NCBI GenBank assembly: GCA_017506865.1
Contig: JAFCMP010000037.1
Location: forward strand, 310,001-374,000
DNA from: Tribonema minus
Lineage: Eukaryota > Sar > Xanthophyceae > Tribonematales > Tribonemataceae
Direction of reading: 5' to 3'
Length of the DNA: 64,000 bases
The notes beneath the pieces were generated by a model. It made no database searches, was not told the DNA's origin, and saw nothing but the letters and a program-made list of their open reading frames with translations. The translations under genes and the position numbers were made by a program. Positions 35,661 through 46,217 of the stretch are shown here, in pieces. Position 1 is the stretch's first letter; each line of letters opens with the position of its first letter.

Positions 35661-37680
35661 AGTTTGCGCGGAGTCCTTGTACCACTGCGTGGGCAGACAG
35701 GACGACTGCCCTGTAGCATGTAGTTCAATTCAGTTTTGTCAATTGCAATGACTGGGGCCGGTAGCACCCGTCGTCAATCGGCGGTGCACGCAAGAAGTAT
35801 TCTACTCGTGCTCTCCGGGCTGCTCCTGGGGTGGGCGCCAACTGGCGTACCTGTTATGCTCCCAGCCACCTTGGTCTCTGAATGGAGCAGAAAGACGGTG
35901 CTCACTCTCGAGAGGTCAGCACGTGCGTTCCGCATGCGCCGCAATCTTGGCGTCAGGCGTCGGTGTCGCAATGCCAGTTGCACGGCACTGCTCGGCCAGC
36001 TGCTGCACCAACGCGATGCAGCCGCGCTCGAGGACGGATGGTGGCGGTGTTCCGCTCTGATGATAAGGATGGCACGGCGGCCCCAGCCCCCGCCTCATGT
36101 AAACAGCCGCTCACACGGTCTCGTTTGCAGCTGGTATTTCGACACAGCAATCTATACACTGTACATGCAGGATTGACAGGGGTGTTGAGTCGCATGATGC
36201 GTGTCTTCCTCTCACGCTGCTGCAGTGGAGCAAGAACCCGACAGCACATGATTCATTGTGTGCCAAACAGTATGTCACGCTCACACATTTCTACCTGTGT
36301 TGCTTCTCATGTTGTTGCACGACTGTCAGCATTGCGCGCGTGTCGTTCTGTTCTGATACAGTTACTGTATTGTTAGCTCCCTGTGTACATTTTATTCAAA
36401 ATACTCGCTCAGGGCGAGTAAAACCCAGATGGTGCATGTCCATGGACTTGCAACCAGAATCAACATGTGTCTTTGTGAAGACCTTGGAAGTGTCTCGGCG
36501 CTTGCCGTTCATTTAGTGACAAGACTCTCACATTCCGCCCAGTAAGTGAGTCCCGTTGCTCGATTCATGTGAGGTTTTCTCTCATGCCAGATTCTCAGAG
36601 CGCACTCGGCACTGCCGCAGCAGCACTGCCGTAGCGCATATTGGGTGGCAGTTGAGCATGGGCGGTGGCAGCGTTCAGGCGGCGCTTCGACTGCGCAGCA
36701 GCTTTTAAGACGTGACGGAGTTGCAGCCTTTGTGCATGATTGACAATTTTGGACCTCTGTGAGCGGTATCAGATGTCATGGTGTTTACATTGCAGCTGGA
36801 TCTTCACTCGCAGGAGATGTGCGCCGCTTTTGCAGTTGAATTTGAACTGGAAGAACTTGAACTTGCTGTTTGCATCACTCACCTCCCTGGAGAGGAACAT
36901 GTTCTCATCGCTTGAGTTTGCTGGGTACGCTTCTTTGGAAATGCTCAGGCTTCCCTGAAATTCAATCACTACACTGTGTTTTACACTGCTTTTGAACCAC
37001 TTCACTCGTGGCAATCCTTTACCCAGTCCCGCCTGCAATTTCCGCGAGATTTCTCAGAACATGTGGAGCACTGCCGTGAGCACTGCCGTCCGCCAGGCGA
37101 ACTCTCGGGGCTCAGATCACTCCCTTTCGCACAGGACAACAAACGACCACGACCACATCATCATGTGAAGCCTTCACCGCGCAGGGCTTAGCCCTCTGTG
37201 GCGGCCCTCCTCTCCTCATCACGAGCTCGCCAGCACGGCAGCAACATCAGCGGCAACCTCGGCATCAGCTCCCGCAAGATATGCCGAGAGCTTCAACCTG
37301 CAGCCCCACACGCACAAGCGCACGCGGCGAAGGTCAGTGCTGCTAAGACATCGATAGTACTATTCCTTCGATGACAATCTGCTGTTATCCGCAGGCGCGC
37401 CCACTTGATGTGCGGCTCAGAGATTTGCCGTATCTAGTTTTTTTATTCGGATCGGTACTTGGGGGCGTTTGTGTCTTGCGCTTTGTGTTTTCATGCTGTA
37501 CTTTGCAGCGCAGATGCTCGTCGGTATGCTGTCACAGGCATCTCAATCTTTGGCGCATCACCAACCACTCATTGCGTGCTCTTTTCTCTTCCCTCCGCCG
37601 CGTTCGCCTCGTGCAGATGCCTACTTCCCCGCCCTCCCCCGCGCACCACGCCATCAAGCAAGCATCGCCTCCACCACGCC
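35661..37680. other. Intergenic region after FAB1, no gene supported
   Basis: This holds the FAB1 3' flank. Short open frames exist on both strands, for example a minus-strand stretch ending near 35920 that reads CIALVQQLAEQCRATGI, but none has a start, splice structure and homology together. At about 36415-36480 there is a copy of a ~65-bp dispersed sequence (CCAGATGGTGCATGTCCA) that recurs at about 41115-41178. Confidence 0.4.
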
Positions 37681-37704
37681 CTGCACGCTAGTTGTTACCC
37701 CCTC

Positions 37705-38640
37705 TTTCACGAGAGGGGGCGAGAGCAGCTTCGTGCACAGCAGAAGTCACCACGGGGTATCAGTTGTCACGTCTCCCTCCCGAAGACGCGAGAGCAGCTC
37801 TACCCAAGCCAAGCCAAGCCTGCAGCTGTAACGCTCTCGTCTGCCAAGTGAATGGGTAAGAGCAGCTTTGTGTAGTGCTTGCCTCGTTGCTTCACAGCTG
37901 TTAACCCTGTTGGTGGCACTCATGCGGTGCGAAAGCAGCTTTGCATGGCTCAACCTGTTCCGCTCGGACGTGTTCAGTGGGGAGGGGAGAGCAGTTTCGT
38001 GGCATGGGTTCTACCCATCTGCAGCTGTTAACTCTTCGCCGAGCACTGACGTGCGCGAGAGCAGGTGGTTCTTGCATGGCTCAACCTGTTGTGCTCGGAC
38101 GTGTTCAGTGGGGAGGGGAGAGCAGTTTTGTGGCATGGGTATCACCCGCCTACAGCTGTTATCCCCGCCTACAGCTGTTAACCTCTTGCTGAGCACCGAC
38201 GGGCGCGAGAGCAGGTGTGGTTCTTGCCTTCAGCTGTTTCGCTGCATGAGTGTTTTCGACATAAAGGGTCAAGAGCGGCTCAAGTGACGGGAATGCCACT
38301 GCACATTGATGTTATCCCTTTGCTGCGCATTCGATCGGCGCTAGAGCAGTCTGCAGGCGGCGCCACGCTTCTTTGTGTGAGAGGCGGAGGGGGGAGAGCG
38401 GCTTGTGTGAAGCAAGTTGAGCATCACACTTTAGCTGTTAACCCCTACGCCTAGCATGCAAGTTGCGCCAGAGCAGCTTTTGGCATATGGCTGGTATCTC
38501 TGCAGTGGGCACCAGACCACAAGATTGTTACCCCCATCTCCGGTTGCAATGGGGCTAGAGCAATCTTGCATCGGTCGCAGGCACTCCCTTGAGTTGTTAC
38601 CACTCAAATGAGTTGAGTGGCAAGAGCAGCTGAGGGATGT
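37705..38640 (+). repeat. Degenerate ~70-bp tandem array, about 14 units
   Basis: Each unit has (C)TGTTA(A)CC..., roughly 35 variable bases, then (G/C)GAGAGCAG(C/T)TT. GAGCAG-like cores lie near 37722, 37790, 37863, 37933, 37990, 38058, 38118, 38208, 38270, 38346, 38396, 38469, 38553 and 38623. Two units share ~45 nt nearly exactly (GCTCGGACGTGTTCAGTGGG at about 37963 and 38092). No long frame runs through it. Confidence 0.7.
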
Positions 38641-39746
38641 GTAGAATTGGGTGGTATGTTCTGCTGGTGACGGCACTGGTTTCCTCCAACCTACAAGTTA
38701 AGCATGGCATTACGGTAGCTGCTCAACTTCCTTGCCCAGTGCAGACCTCCACTACTGGTCGCACAGTAGTTCTGAGGCTGTGCTCTCTGCAAGCGCGCCT
38801 GTATGCGCTCCATAGTCGCCCATGAATGAAAGCACTTTGCACACAACTGTCTTGCATTCAATGATTGGTGTATTTCTCTCTTGCGTGCTTTGTCTGCATT
38901 CCCCGCTTTGTTGATTGTCCTGCACATGGGTTGTTTTGTGAGTGCTTGCTGCTTGAACATGTGCGAGTGCTTGCTGCTTGAATATGTGCTTATGTGTTGT
39001 CAACTCAGGAACATACGATGCAAACTGTTGATGCCATCTGTGTGTCAGCTTGGGCCGCTCGCATGTGCCATGAAAGACTTGTATATTTGATGTGTTCTGC
39101 AACCTTGTGAGGCTATGTGGTCCTGTCGCCGTGTCATGGGACGTTCTGGCACGCTTTGATTGTATGAGTGCTTCATCTTGGGTTACATCTATCTTGGCAT
39201 TAAGAAGAGGCTTCTCATGTTCGGGTATTGCTCAGAGGGCTGAAAGCTGCGGCTGCAGTTGCACAAGCCACGTATGGAGTCTACAAGTAAGAACACAGCC
39301 TTGTCAACAACCCCCAACCACCTCAGCTTGCAAAAAGCTGGAAGCTGTTGACATTCATTATAATACATCCCCCACAACAAAGCTTGGAGCAGCGCAGTAG
39401 TTCCCACACACCCGAACTCTCTATATGTTCAGTGAGTATCATGTGCTGCAGCAAGTCATTGTGCAGGGTGACGTTCCAGCTCATTGCTGATGCCCGCAAG
39501 CTCACAGTGACGGGGTATCACAGCAGCACACATGAAAATGAGCGTTGATCATCACCTTACACTGGCAAGGCACACACTGTCACACAGCAACCAGTTGTGA
39601 AAGGCAAGAGTTTCCAAATAAACGTGGGCTCCTGTGCGCCCTGTCCTTGTGTTTCATTTTTTACGGGCCAGCAAAGAATACGAGTCCTTCCTGCTTCGCT
39701 ACAACGTTAACCTCTAAAGCAGGTCTGCTGCACGCTGCGGTGCGGC
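38641..39746. other. Intergenic, nothing recognised
   Basis: Between the ~70-bp array and the 3' end of the minus-strand membrane protein gene. A tandem GAGTGCTTGCTGCTTGAA(C/T)ATGTG duplication lies at about 38938-38988. No coding or RNA gene is supported. Confidence 0.4.
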
Positions 39747-42700
39747 CTACTGCTGCTGCTGCCTTGGCGGTTTCCTCTCTCGTTGCGTGCCGTCGCGCCC
39801 CTTGGGCACGACTTGCTCTGGCTTCTTGCCAGCCGACGGCGATCTAAAAGTGTCCCATATCGTGTAGGGCTTCTTGGTGCCGGCAAGCTCTTGTATCCTG
39901 CGTGACACGCGACCGCGGGTGCAGCACATGCATCGACTGTCAGGGAGAATCGCCATCGTCATCGAACTCGAAGCAGGATCACATCACAACAAGGCAGTAG
40001 CACGGCGCACACTCAACTTGAGGTATCAACTGATCGATTGATTGTCATCAGTGTCCGTCTGCTCAGCCCTCCAACAACATGTCAGCATCAGCACAAGACC
40101 TTTGCAACCCAACCCAACCACCGACTGAGCGAATCCCCCCACAGCCGCAAACGTGCTGTGCACGGTGTACGCCGGCAAATTTGGTTTGCCGCAGTGCAAC
40201 ACGAAGGCCGCGGAAGCAGATGTGAGCCCCGCTCTCTGTAGTTTCCGCCCCTGTGATCAATACACGCACAGCCTGCTCTGCTCCCGTGCACCTTCGCACT
40301 TCTACTGGTGTCGAGAGTTGTCGACTGCGCGTGTGGGAGCATTCGCCCTGACTCATGCCTTGATCAACCGCCATGCACAGTGACGACGCGCTGCGGACGG
40401 AAGCATGTGACTCGCATCGCAACTGCTGCGCGCAGTGTGACAGCACACTCACATACTTCGAGCATGCGAACTGCAACAATTGGCGCGTCACCTTTCTTGT
40501 CGCCAGTGGTCCTTCAGCCGCTCCCACCCCTCCAGGCCAAAGAACATACCCACGCCCAGGGCGCCAAACACTGCTGCCCCCTGTGGCGCCATCTTCAGCC
40601 CCCCTGTAACATGCGCAGCGCATGTGTGTGTTGTTGCGGTGAGGACGTGTGCCCTGCGAGGACAATATGAAATGCAACTCTGTACTTCAAGTCCATACTT
40701 CAATCATAACTACCTAGAGTCGGACTTACTCATGGTTTCACTTGTGCGTTGGATCCACGCTTGTCGACGACGCAACTGCAGGTCTTGTCGCTATGCATGA
40801 ACGGCGCGGAACGTCAAACCACGCTCGCTGTGCACAACGGCGGCGGGGGCAACAAAACAGTCAAAGAGCGCTGCCTTTCACCCTGACCAACGAAAGTCCT
40901 GAATGAGGAGACTTGGCAAGCCCTGGGACAACTGGCTGTGCATCAAATCACCAGGCGAAAGCTGAGCGCTGCCCTGCACTGCACGTCGAGCGCTGCTGGC
41001 AGTTGAGCGCTGAGCACTGACCCACCCACAGCGGCACGTGACCGCCGCGTGCTGAGCGCTGCCACCAACTCAGCCAGGCATGTACTTTTCATTACTTATC
41101 GCTTAGAGCGCGAAAAAGCCCAGATGGTGCATGTCCAGCCTGCGACCAGAAATTACTGTACATGTGTCTTTGGAACACACCGGCATGTACCTCTACCAGC
41201 ATGAGTACAAAGCATGTCAGGAGCATGTCGCCGAAGAACGGCGCCCGCTGCTGCCATCGACCGCGTGCTGCCGCGCTGCAGCGCTTCGCACGGCAGGCTG
41301 CGCGAGCGCTGCCGCGCCGATCGGGGCAGCGGTGCATGCGCGCGGACAGTGCTCCATCGCGTAGTGTACGTGTGATGAGATGGTAGAGGCGCAGCGCTGT
41401 AGCTGATGTGAAGCGTGCGGGCTGCGCTGCGCGGCTTTAACAGGATGCAAGCCCAACGCGCGTGCTGTCAAGTGGCACACACTCACCGCACTCGTGCCTC
41501 ATGAGATCGCAACGCACCACAGCCCCAATGCCCTATCGCAGAAACGTGCACAAGCAAAACTGGCAGCTGCGCATAACAAGTAGCTACATACTCAGGCCGG
41601 CCAGATTGACTGAAACGGATGAAAGCGTGACATTGCAATCACCTCAACTCTGGAAGTGACCCACCTTGTGCCATCTTTATACAAGCGCCGGTCGCCGCTC
41701 CTCCCGCCAGAAACGTTCCCCAGCTGCTGCTGCAGCCGCTCACATCGCACGCGACGCGCTCCGAAACTGCGGGCGCCGAAACAAACAGCGGGCAGACGAC
41801 GCAGCACAGTCTTTTGGAGTCAGAGCGTTGTCGCCTGTATGCAGGCACGGCTCAGCTAACGCCAGCGAGCGCGCAGACAAGGTGATGATGCGGTCGCCAG
41901 GTCGCTGGGCAGCACGTGCAGCAGTGCAGCTGCACTACTTGAAGTTTACACTGTCATCCACGACAATGCTTCTGATCTGACACTCCCTTGTTGAACGCCG
42001 TACAGTAGTGCTTGCATGAGGCGCGCGACACGACCGCAGGCACGGGGCGTGCCTGCTGCGCTGTGCGGCGCCGGAGACGCGGGGCGGCTCGCAGCGGTGC
42101 ACGAGTACCAGCAGCAACGCTTAGCAGCGAGGGCGCTTACGTGACGGCGCGTGCAGTCAAGAACGGCTGCGCCGCGCCGCACGGCAGCTCAGCTCCTGCT
42201 GAGTCGTGCGCAGCGAACACAGAGGGCAGCACGGCGGAGCAGTCTCTTCTTACTGCTGCTGTGCGAGGCTCGCCACACGTGAATGCACAAAGAGTTCTGC
42301 GGCGAAGGCACTCACAGAACACGGCGTAGGACACGAACAGGTAGTTGAGGCCCAGCGCCGTCGACGGCGCCCACACCGGGTGCCCCCTGTACACGGCGGA
42401 CGCCGAGCCGTACAGCACGCCCATGGCGCCTGCGGCAGCGCAGCAGCAGCGGCGGAGGCGCAGCGGTGGAGGCGCGGTGGCAAGAGCGCAGCAGCGTGAG
42501 TGTGTTGCTGGTGATGTGTCGCCGCAGCTGCAGCAGTCGAGGGCAACATGTGGCAGGGTTGCTGAAGGGCTGCGCTGCGCAGCATTCGGGCTGTTTGGGC
42601 GGCGGGGAGACCAAAGAGCCCGGCAAAGAGTCAACGACGCAGCAAGGTCACAGGAATGTAGTGCGGCCACAGCAGCGTTGTCAGCATTCATCAAGTCCTA

Positions 42701-43555
42701 TTTCGTTCAAACCACGTGTCTCAATGAATGATTCAGTGCAGTCAGCGACCGCACTGCGCAAGGTCATGCAATCGCCGTGCATATGCTCTCGCAGCCCACA
42801 AGGGTCAACAATAAAGACTACACATCAGCATCTGAGATGAGTTATAGAGTCATGGTGAGATAGAGCTGCTTTGCATGAATGAAATCGAAAACACTAGACT
42901 ACTGGAGAATTTGCAAGGCTCTCATGCACACCATGGGCAAGCAAGTTGCGCAACGAATTGCATGATGCACCGTGATGGCATTTCAGCAGTTGGCATGTGT
43001 GAAGAACTGCAAGAGACATCCTGCTCACCACAGGGAAGGCTGCAATCTCTGGCATGTGTCAGCGCTTTATAAACTGACGTTGTCTGCAGCTCTGCCCAGC
43101 CTGCATGGGGGGGAGGGGGGGGCAACAAAAGTTGCACAGCCACCGGATGGCTGAGGTTCAGAGTCATTGCCGCAACGGCGGATCAGACTGAGCTGGCACG
43201 GTGCTGTCGTGGAGACACAGAAGGTGACCACATTCTGCATCTATGCAGAAAACTGATAAATGCACGCCAAACTGTGAACAGCATCATCATCAAGACAAGG
43301 TTGAAGTTGTCTGCAGCCCATTGAGAGCGCAAGGGTGCAGCTGCTGGTACGAGAAAATGTCCTCTGTATTTGGCTTTCAAGCTGTCACTGCCGCTGAGGA
43401 GCAGCCCAGCTGCTAGAGATGCTTGCAAGATTTGTAAAGCGGGGGCTCCGGGTCAGGGAACACTTACTTGTTGGCAATGTCAGAGCATCCTCAGCCGCTC
43501 CACTCTGCGCCGCTGCTGCTCCGACGGGAATTCCTTCCGGCTTCGACTCCGCCAT
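39747..43555 (-). CDS. Predicted small two-helix membrane protein, 154 aa, four exons
   Basis: Minus-strand exons: 43555-43468, 42429-42316, 40603-40492 and 39897-39747. They are joined by donors GTAAGT, GTGAGT and GTGACG and by CAG acceptors. All phases agree (1, 1, 2) and the total is 465 nt. The protein starts MAESKPEGIPVG. It has a hydrophobic stretch at about residues 51-69 (TALGLNYLFVSYAVFWG), a second at about 74-91 (QGAAVFGALGVGMFFGLEG), then a basic WERLKDHWRQ segment and a hydrophilic Lys/Gln-rich tail ending QQQQ. I do not recognise the family. The G-x-x-x-G spacing of both helices is faintly like TIM17/22-type proteins, which is a weak guess. Exon 2's flanks and the 1.7-kb third intron could hide another exon, but none is needed for the frame. 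Confidence 0.65.
41115..41178 (+). repeat. Second copy of ~65-bp dispersed sequence
   Basis: GCCCAGATGGTGCATGTCCA ... GCGACCAGAAATTA...ACATGTGTCTTTGG resembles about 36424-36478 (CCCAGATGGTGCATGTCCAT ... GCAACCAGAATCAACATGTGTCTTTG). Confidence 0.6.
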
Positions 43556-44011
43556 GAGCACCTGAACTAGAGCAAGCCACACCCAAACATTCAAACCTCT
43601 GAAGTGTTGAAGTTTGAAGTTTGAAGTGTTGAAGTTTATATTTGAAGTATCCCCACTCATAGAACAGTTGAAGAATGAACACTTTGAAGTTAAAACTGAG
43701 AATGACGGCTACATTGCATGCCCGGATCCGGCCAGCGCCTTGAGCACCTTCTGTTGCCCTTTTGGCGGGCCGTGCTGGGCCCGGGAGAGTCCACAGTCTA
43801 TGGCCGTAGCGGAGCACGCGACATCACGCAAGGACGCTGTCGCCAGCACACGAGCCTTTTGACACGGGCGTGCGGATACTGCTCGCCAATGTGGCCTACC
43901 TGGCGTGCAAACAGCGTTGGATGTTGCAGGCTTGCGCCTGGCGCACACCGCGCGACATGACTGGTAGAGCACGCATCGCGCATCGCTAGCTGCCCAAGGG
44001 GCTACGAGCTC

Positions 44012-44339
44012 AGAGCTGGCCACGCATGGGACGCGCATGCATTCGGCAGCGCAGCGTGGAGCACTCGCCTCTCTGTTTGGGAGCGGGCATGGGCGGCTGC
44101 GGGTAGAACTTGAGAACATGCGCCGTAGCTGCATGCACATCAAGGTACCGGCGCGCGCTGCCGCTCGTTGAGCCACCACCGCCGCCGTCTGCCGCCACAG
44201 CTGCAGCACCCGTCTCCGCTGCAAACGCATTCCAGGTGTCCACGGTGAACCGCAGCTCGGACCAGCGGTGCATCGGGTCGACCGTGTTGGAGTCATCGCT
44301 GCCGGCGCCGAGCGTTGCTGCTGCGTCACCGCTTCTTTG
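44012..44339 (-). pseudogene. Possible coding exon cut by the LTR retrotransposon
   Basis: The minus strand has an open frame to the retrotransposon boundary. It reads GAGSDDSNTVDPMHRWSELR, then FTVDTWNAFAAETG, a Gly-rich stretch and DVHAATAHVLKFYPQPPMP, and ends in TGA at about 44012. The composition looks like real protein from this genome, and the frame stays open for at least ~60 nt across the far side of the element (55789 upward on the minus strand). An internal acceptor (GACGCAG, about 44320) could mean that the element lies in an intron instead. The product is not recognised. Confidence 0.35.
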
Positions 44340-44752
44340 TGATACGGCTTGGGGGTGTATTCAGACAGTTACAGGCAGTTACACCTCACAGGTTGGCACA
44401 GGTCTCAGTAGACCTGTGTAGTCGGTGTAGACCTTGACATGTGATTGAGAGCTGGCCTGACCTTAGTTGAAGGCAGGTGCAACTAGTTGGGTCACATGCC
44501 AAAGGGCACATCAAAGTAGCATGCACAGCATCAGAACCCCCCCTGCAAGCAGCAAGCCCGAACCTTGCTGTGCCAGCCATCGTCCAGCCCCAAGCCTTCC
44601 GTCTCTCAGCAACAGAATAAAATATCCGGTAAGCGCATCGCGTTTCCTTTCGCATAACATTTCATTTGAGTTCTCTGAAGCGTGTCTACTTGTTTTGCTC
44701 TTCCAGCTTGCTTGTTTGCATTCATGACAGCATCACAAGGTAAGCCGCTTCA
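44340..44752 (+). repeat. 5' LTR
   Basis: 413 bp, starts TGATACGGCTTGGGGGTG and ends GTAAGCCGCTTCA. By eye it is base-for-base the same as 55372-55784. It contains an AATAAA-type signal at about 44616, a donor-like CCG|GTAAGC at about 44628, and CAAG|GTAAGC at 44739 near its 3' end. Confidence 0.97.
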
Positions 44753-44755
44753 ATT

Positions 44756-44773
44756 TGGCAACCGAAGCAGGAC
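44756..44773 (+). promoter_or_regulatory. Primer-binding-site candidate
   Basis: TGGCAACCGAAGCAGG starts 4 nt after the 5' LTR. It begins TGG, as needed to pair with a tRNA 3' CCA end. I could not assign the tRNA. Confidence 0.6.
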
Positions 44774-45128
44774 TCTCAGCAATAGAATAAAAACCCTACC
44801 GCATGCTCTTCCTTAGTAATTTGCTCTAAAGCTGATATGACTAGCTTTTTGCAAAGAAGGGGGAGAGGAGTCTAGCTTAAGAGCAAAGCGATGCGATTTT
44901 GCTTCATGATTGTACGGCCGCAATTGTGTTGCAGAATTGACAACGCGGTCGATCTGTACAACTGCTATGTCAAACTGGCTGGCTTGCAGTTCAGAGTGCC
45001 CTAGTAGCATCAGACCTCGTGCAGAGGCGTGCGGGGCATAGACGGCTCGTGCGCTGACAATTTAAAATCATGGTTTTGTCGTCGCACTCAGCTTCATGCG
45101 CGTGAATCGTGTGCAGGATACACCATAA

Positions 45129-46217
45129 ATGGTCAAGACTGACCATGGCTCCAAGAAGCCAACGAGTGGGTCAAGCCGCAGCGGAGGTGTTAGTGGCGGT
45201 GCTAGGCCTGCTGGCAGCACTGCTGCTAAGAGCAACAAGGGCGGTCAGCGCTCCGCTACGCGCCCCGCACCAAGCTCGGGTGACAAGCCGTCACGCCCCC
45301 CTCCCCGGCCCGCGGCAGCGTCCGCACAACCCAGCCAGGTCGGTGCCAGCGCGCCCGACACGTCTGCCTCGGTACGGTCCACAGAATCAGTAGTCACTGG
45401 TGCCGCACCTCCTTTTATACGTAATTTCGCTGAGTCCAGCGACGAGCCCGGCGGTGGCGGCTCAGAAGCCGAAGCCATAGTGGCAAGGCAGTTACGTTTG
45501 AGGCAGAAAAGAGAACAGCTTGCAGCAATGGGCATTATGCTTAGCGAAGCCCAGGTAGCAGAAGGCAAAGAAGCTTTTGCACGTGCAGCTGTTGAGAAAA
45601 AACTCGCACCAACGAAAAGCCCACGCAAGACACCGCGTGCAGCTGCAACAACCGCGCCAGTTGTGCCGGTAGCCGCGCCAGCTGTGCCGGCAGCGCCCGC
45701 GAAGTCTGCGGCGCCAGCACCTGCAAAGTCCACAGTGCCAGTTGCAGCACTGGTTGCGCCCGCGGTGGCCCCACCTAAGGTCGCGCGCAGTCAGCCGGCC
45801 AAGACGTCGGTTACGCGCGGTGCACGGGCCCCAGTTGCGGCGCCTGAAGTAGCACCGGCGGCTCCGACGCCTCAGAGCTCCAAGCCGTCAGCTAGGCTAG
45901 TGGCTCCCACATACTATACTGCACCAGCGAGGGCCCCTGAAGCCTCAGATAAATCGCCTGTGACGCAGCCGCGTCGGGGTGCAAGTGGTAAGGCGCGGCG
46001 TGTGCCAGTTGTGCCACGTAGCGTGCCAGTCGTGCAAAGTGCGCCAGTTGTGCCACGTAGCGCGCCCGTCATACCGCGAAAGCCAGTTGAGCAACAAGCG
46101 GCAGAGCGACGGAGGGCAGTTAGGCAACTGCTCGAGTCTTCTGAGTCATCTGGTGATGAGGGTGGTGTGCCCTTTGATCCTGAAGGCACAGATGAGGCTT
46201 ATGACCAGTGGCGTTAG
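45129..46217 (+). CDS. Retrotransposon ORF1: basic, low-complexity Gag N-terminal region
   Basis: The 362-residue frame starts MVKTDHGSKK 12 nt after an acceptor-like GTGTGCAG. It is Ser/Gly-, Pro- and Ala/Val/Lys-rich, with PA(A)PAKS-type repeats around residues 175-235 that recall linker-histone tails, so it may bind nucleic acid (inference). It ends at a single TAG (46215-46217). The same frame continues open past this stop into ORF2 without any other stop, so ORF1 and ORF2 are probably one Gag unit, by readthrough or because of one nonsense change. Confidence 0.8.
   Translation: MVKTDHGSKKPTSGSSRSGGVSGGARPAGSTAAKSNKGGQRSATRPAPSSGDKPSRPPPRPAAASAQPSQVGASAPDTSASVRSTESVVTGAAPPFIRNFAESSDEPGGGGSEAEAIVARQLRLRQKREQLAAMGIMLSEAQVAEGKEAFARAAVEKKLAPTKSPRKTPRAAATTAPVVPVAAPAVPAAPAKSAAPAPAKSTVPVAALVAPAVAPPKVARSQPAKTSVTRGARAPVAAPEVAPAAPTPQSSKPSARLVAPTYYTAPARAPEASDKSPVTQPRRGASGKARRVPVVPRSVPVVQSAPVVPRSAPVIPRKPVEQQAAERRRAVRQLLESSESSGDEGGVPFDPEGTDEAYDQWR

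Noticed and set aside
35916-36098. Minus-strand frame ending ALVQQLAEQCRATGIATPTP as a terminal exon
   Set aside because: The composition is plausible, but no upstream exon, start or homologue could be identified.
36769-37038. Minus-strand 89-codon frame
   Set aside because: No homology, codon composition unlike the genes here, and no splice context.
37705-38640. CRISPR array
   Set aside because: Units are tandem with diverged anchors, no exact repeats with unique spacers and no cas genes, and the window is eukaryotic.
40149-40222. Plus-strand exon-like stretch reading NVLCTVYAGKFGLPQCNTKA between CAG and GTGAGC
   Set aside because: It lies inside the last intron of the phase-consistent minus-strand gene and no partner exon on the plus strand could be found.
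44386-44655. 89-codon minus-strand frame in each LTR
   Set aside because: The same chance frame occurs in both identical LTRs; no coding signal.
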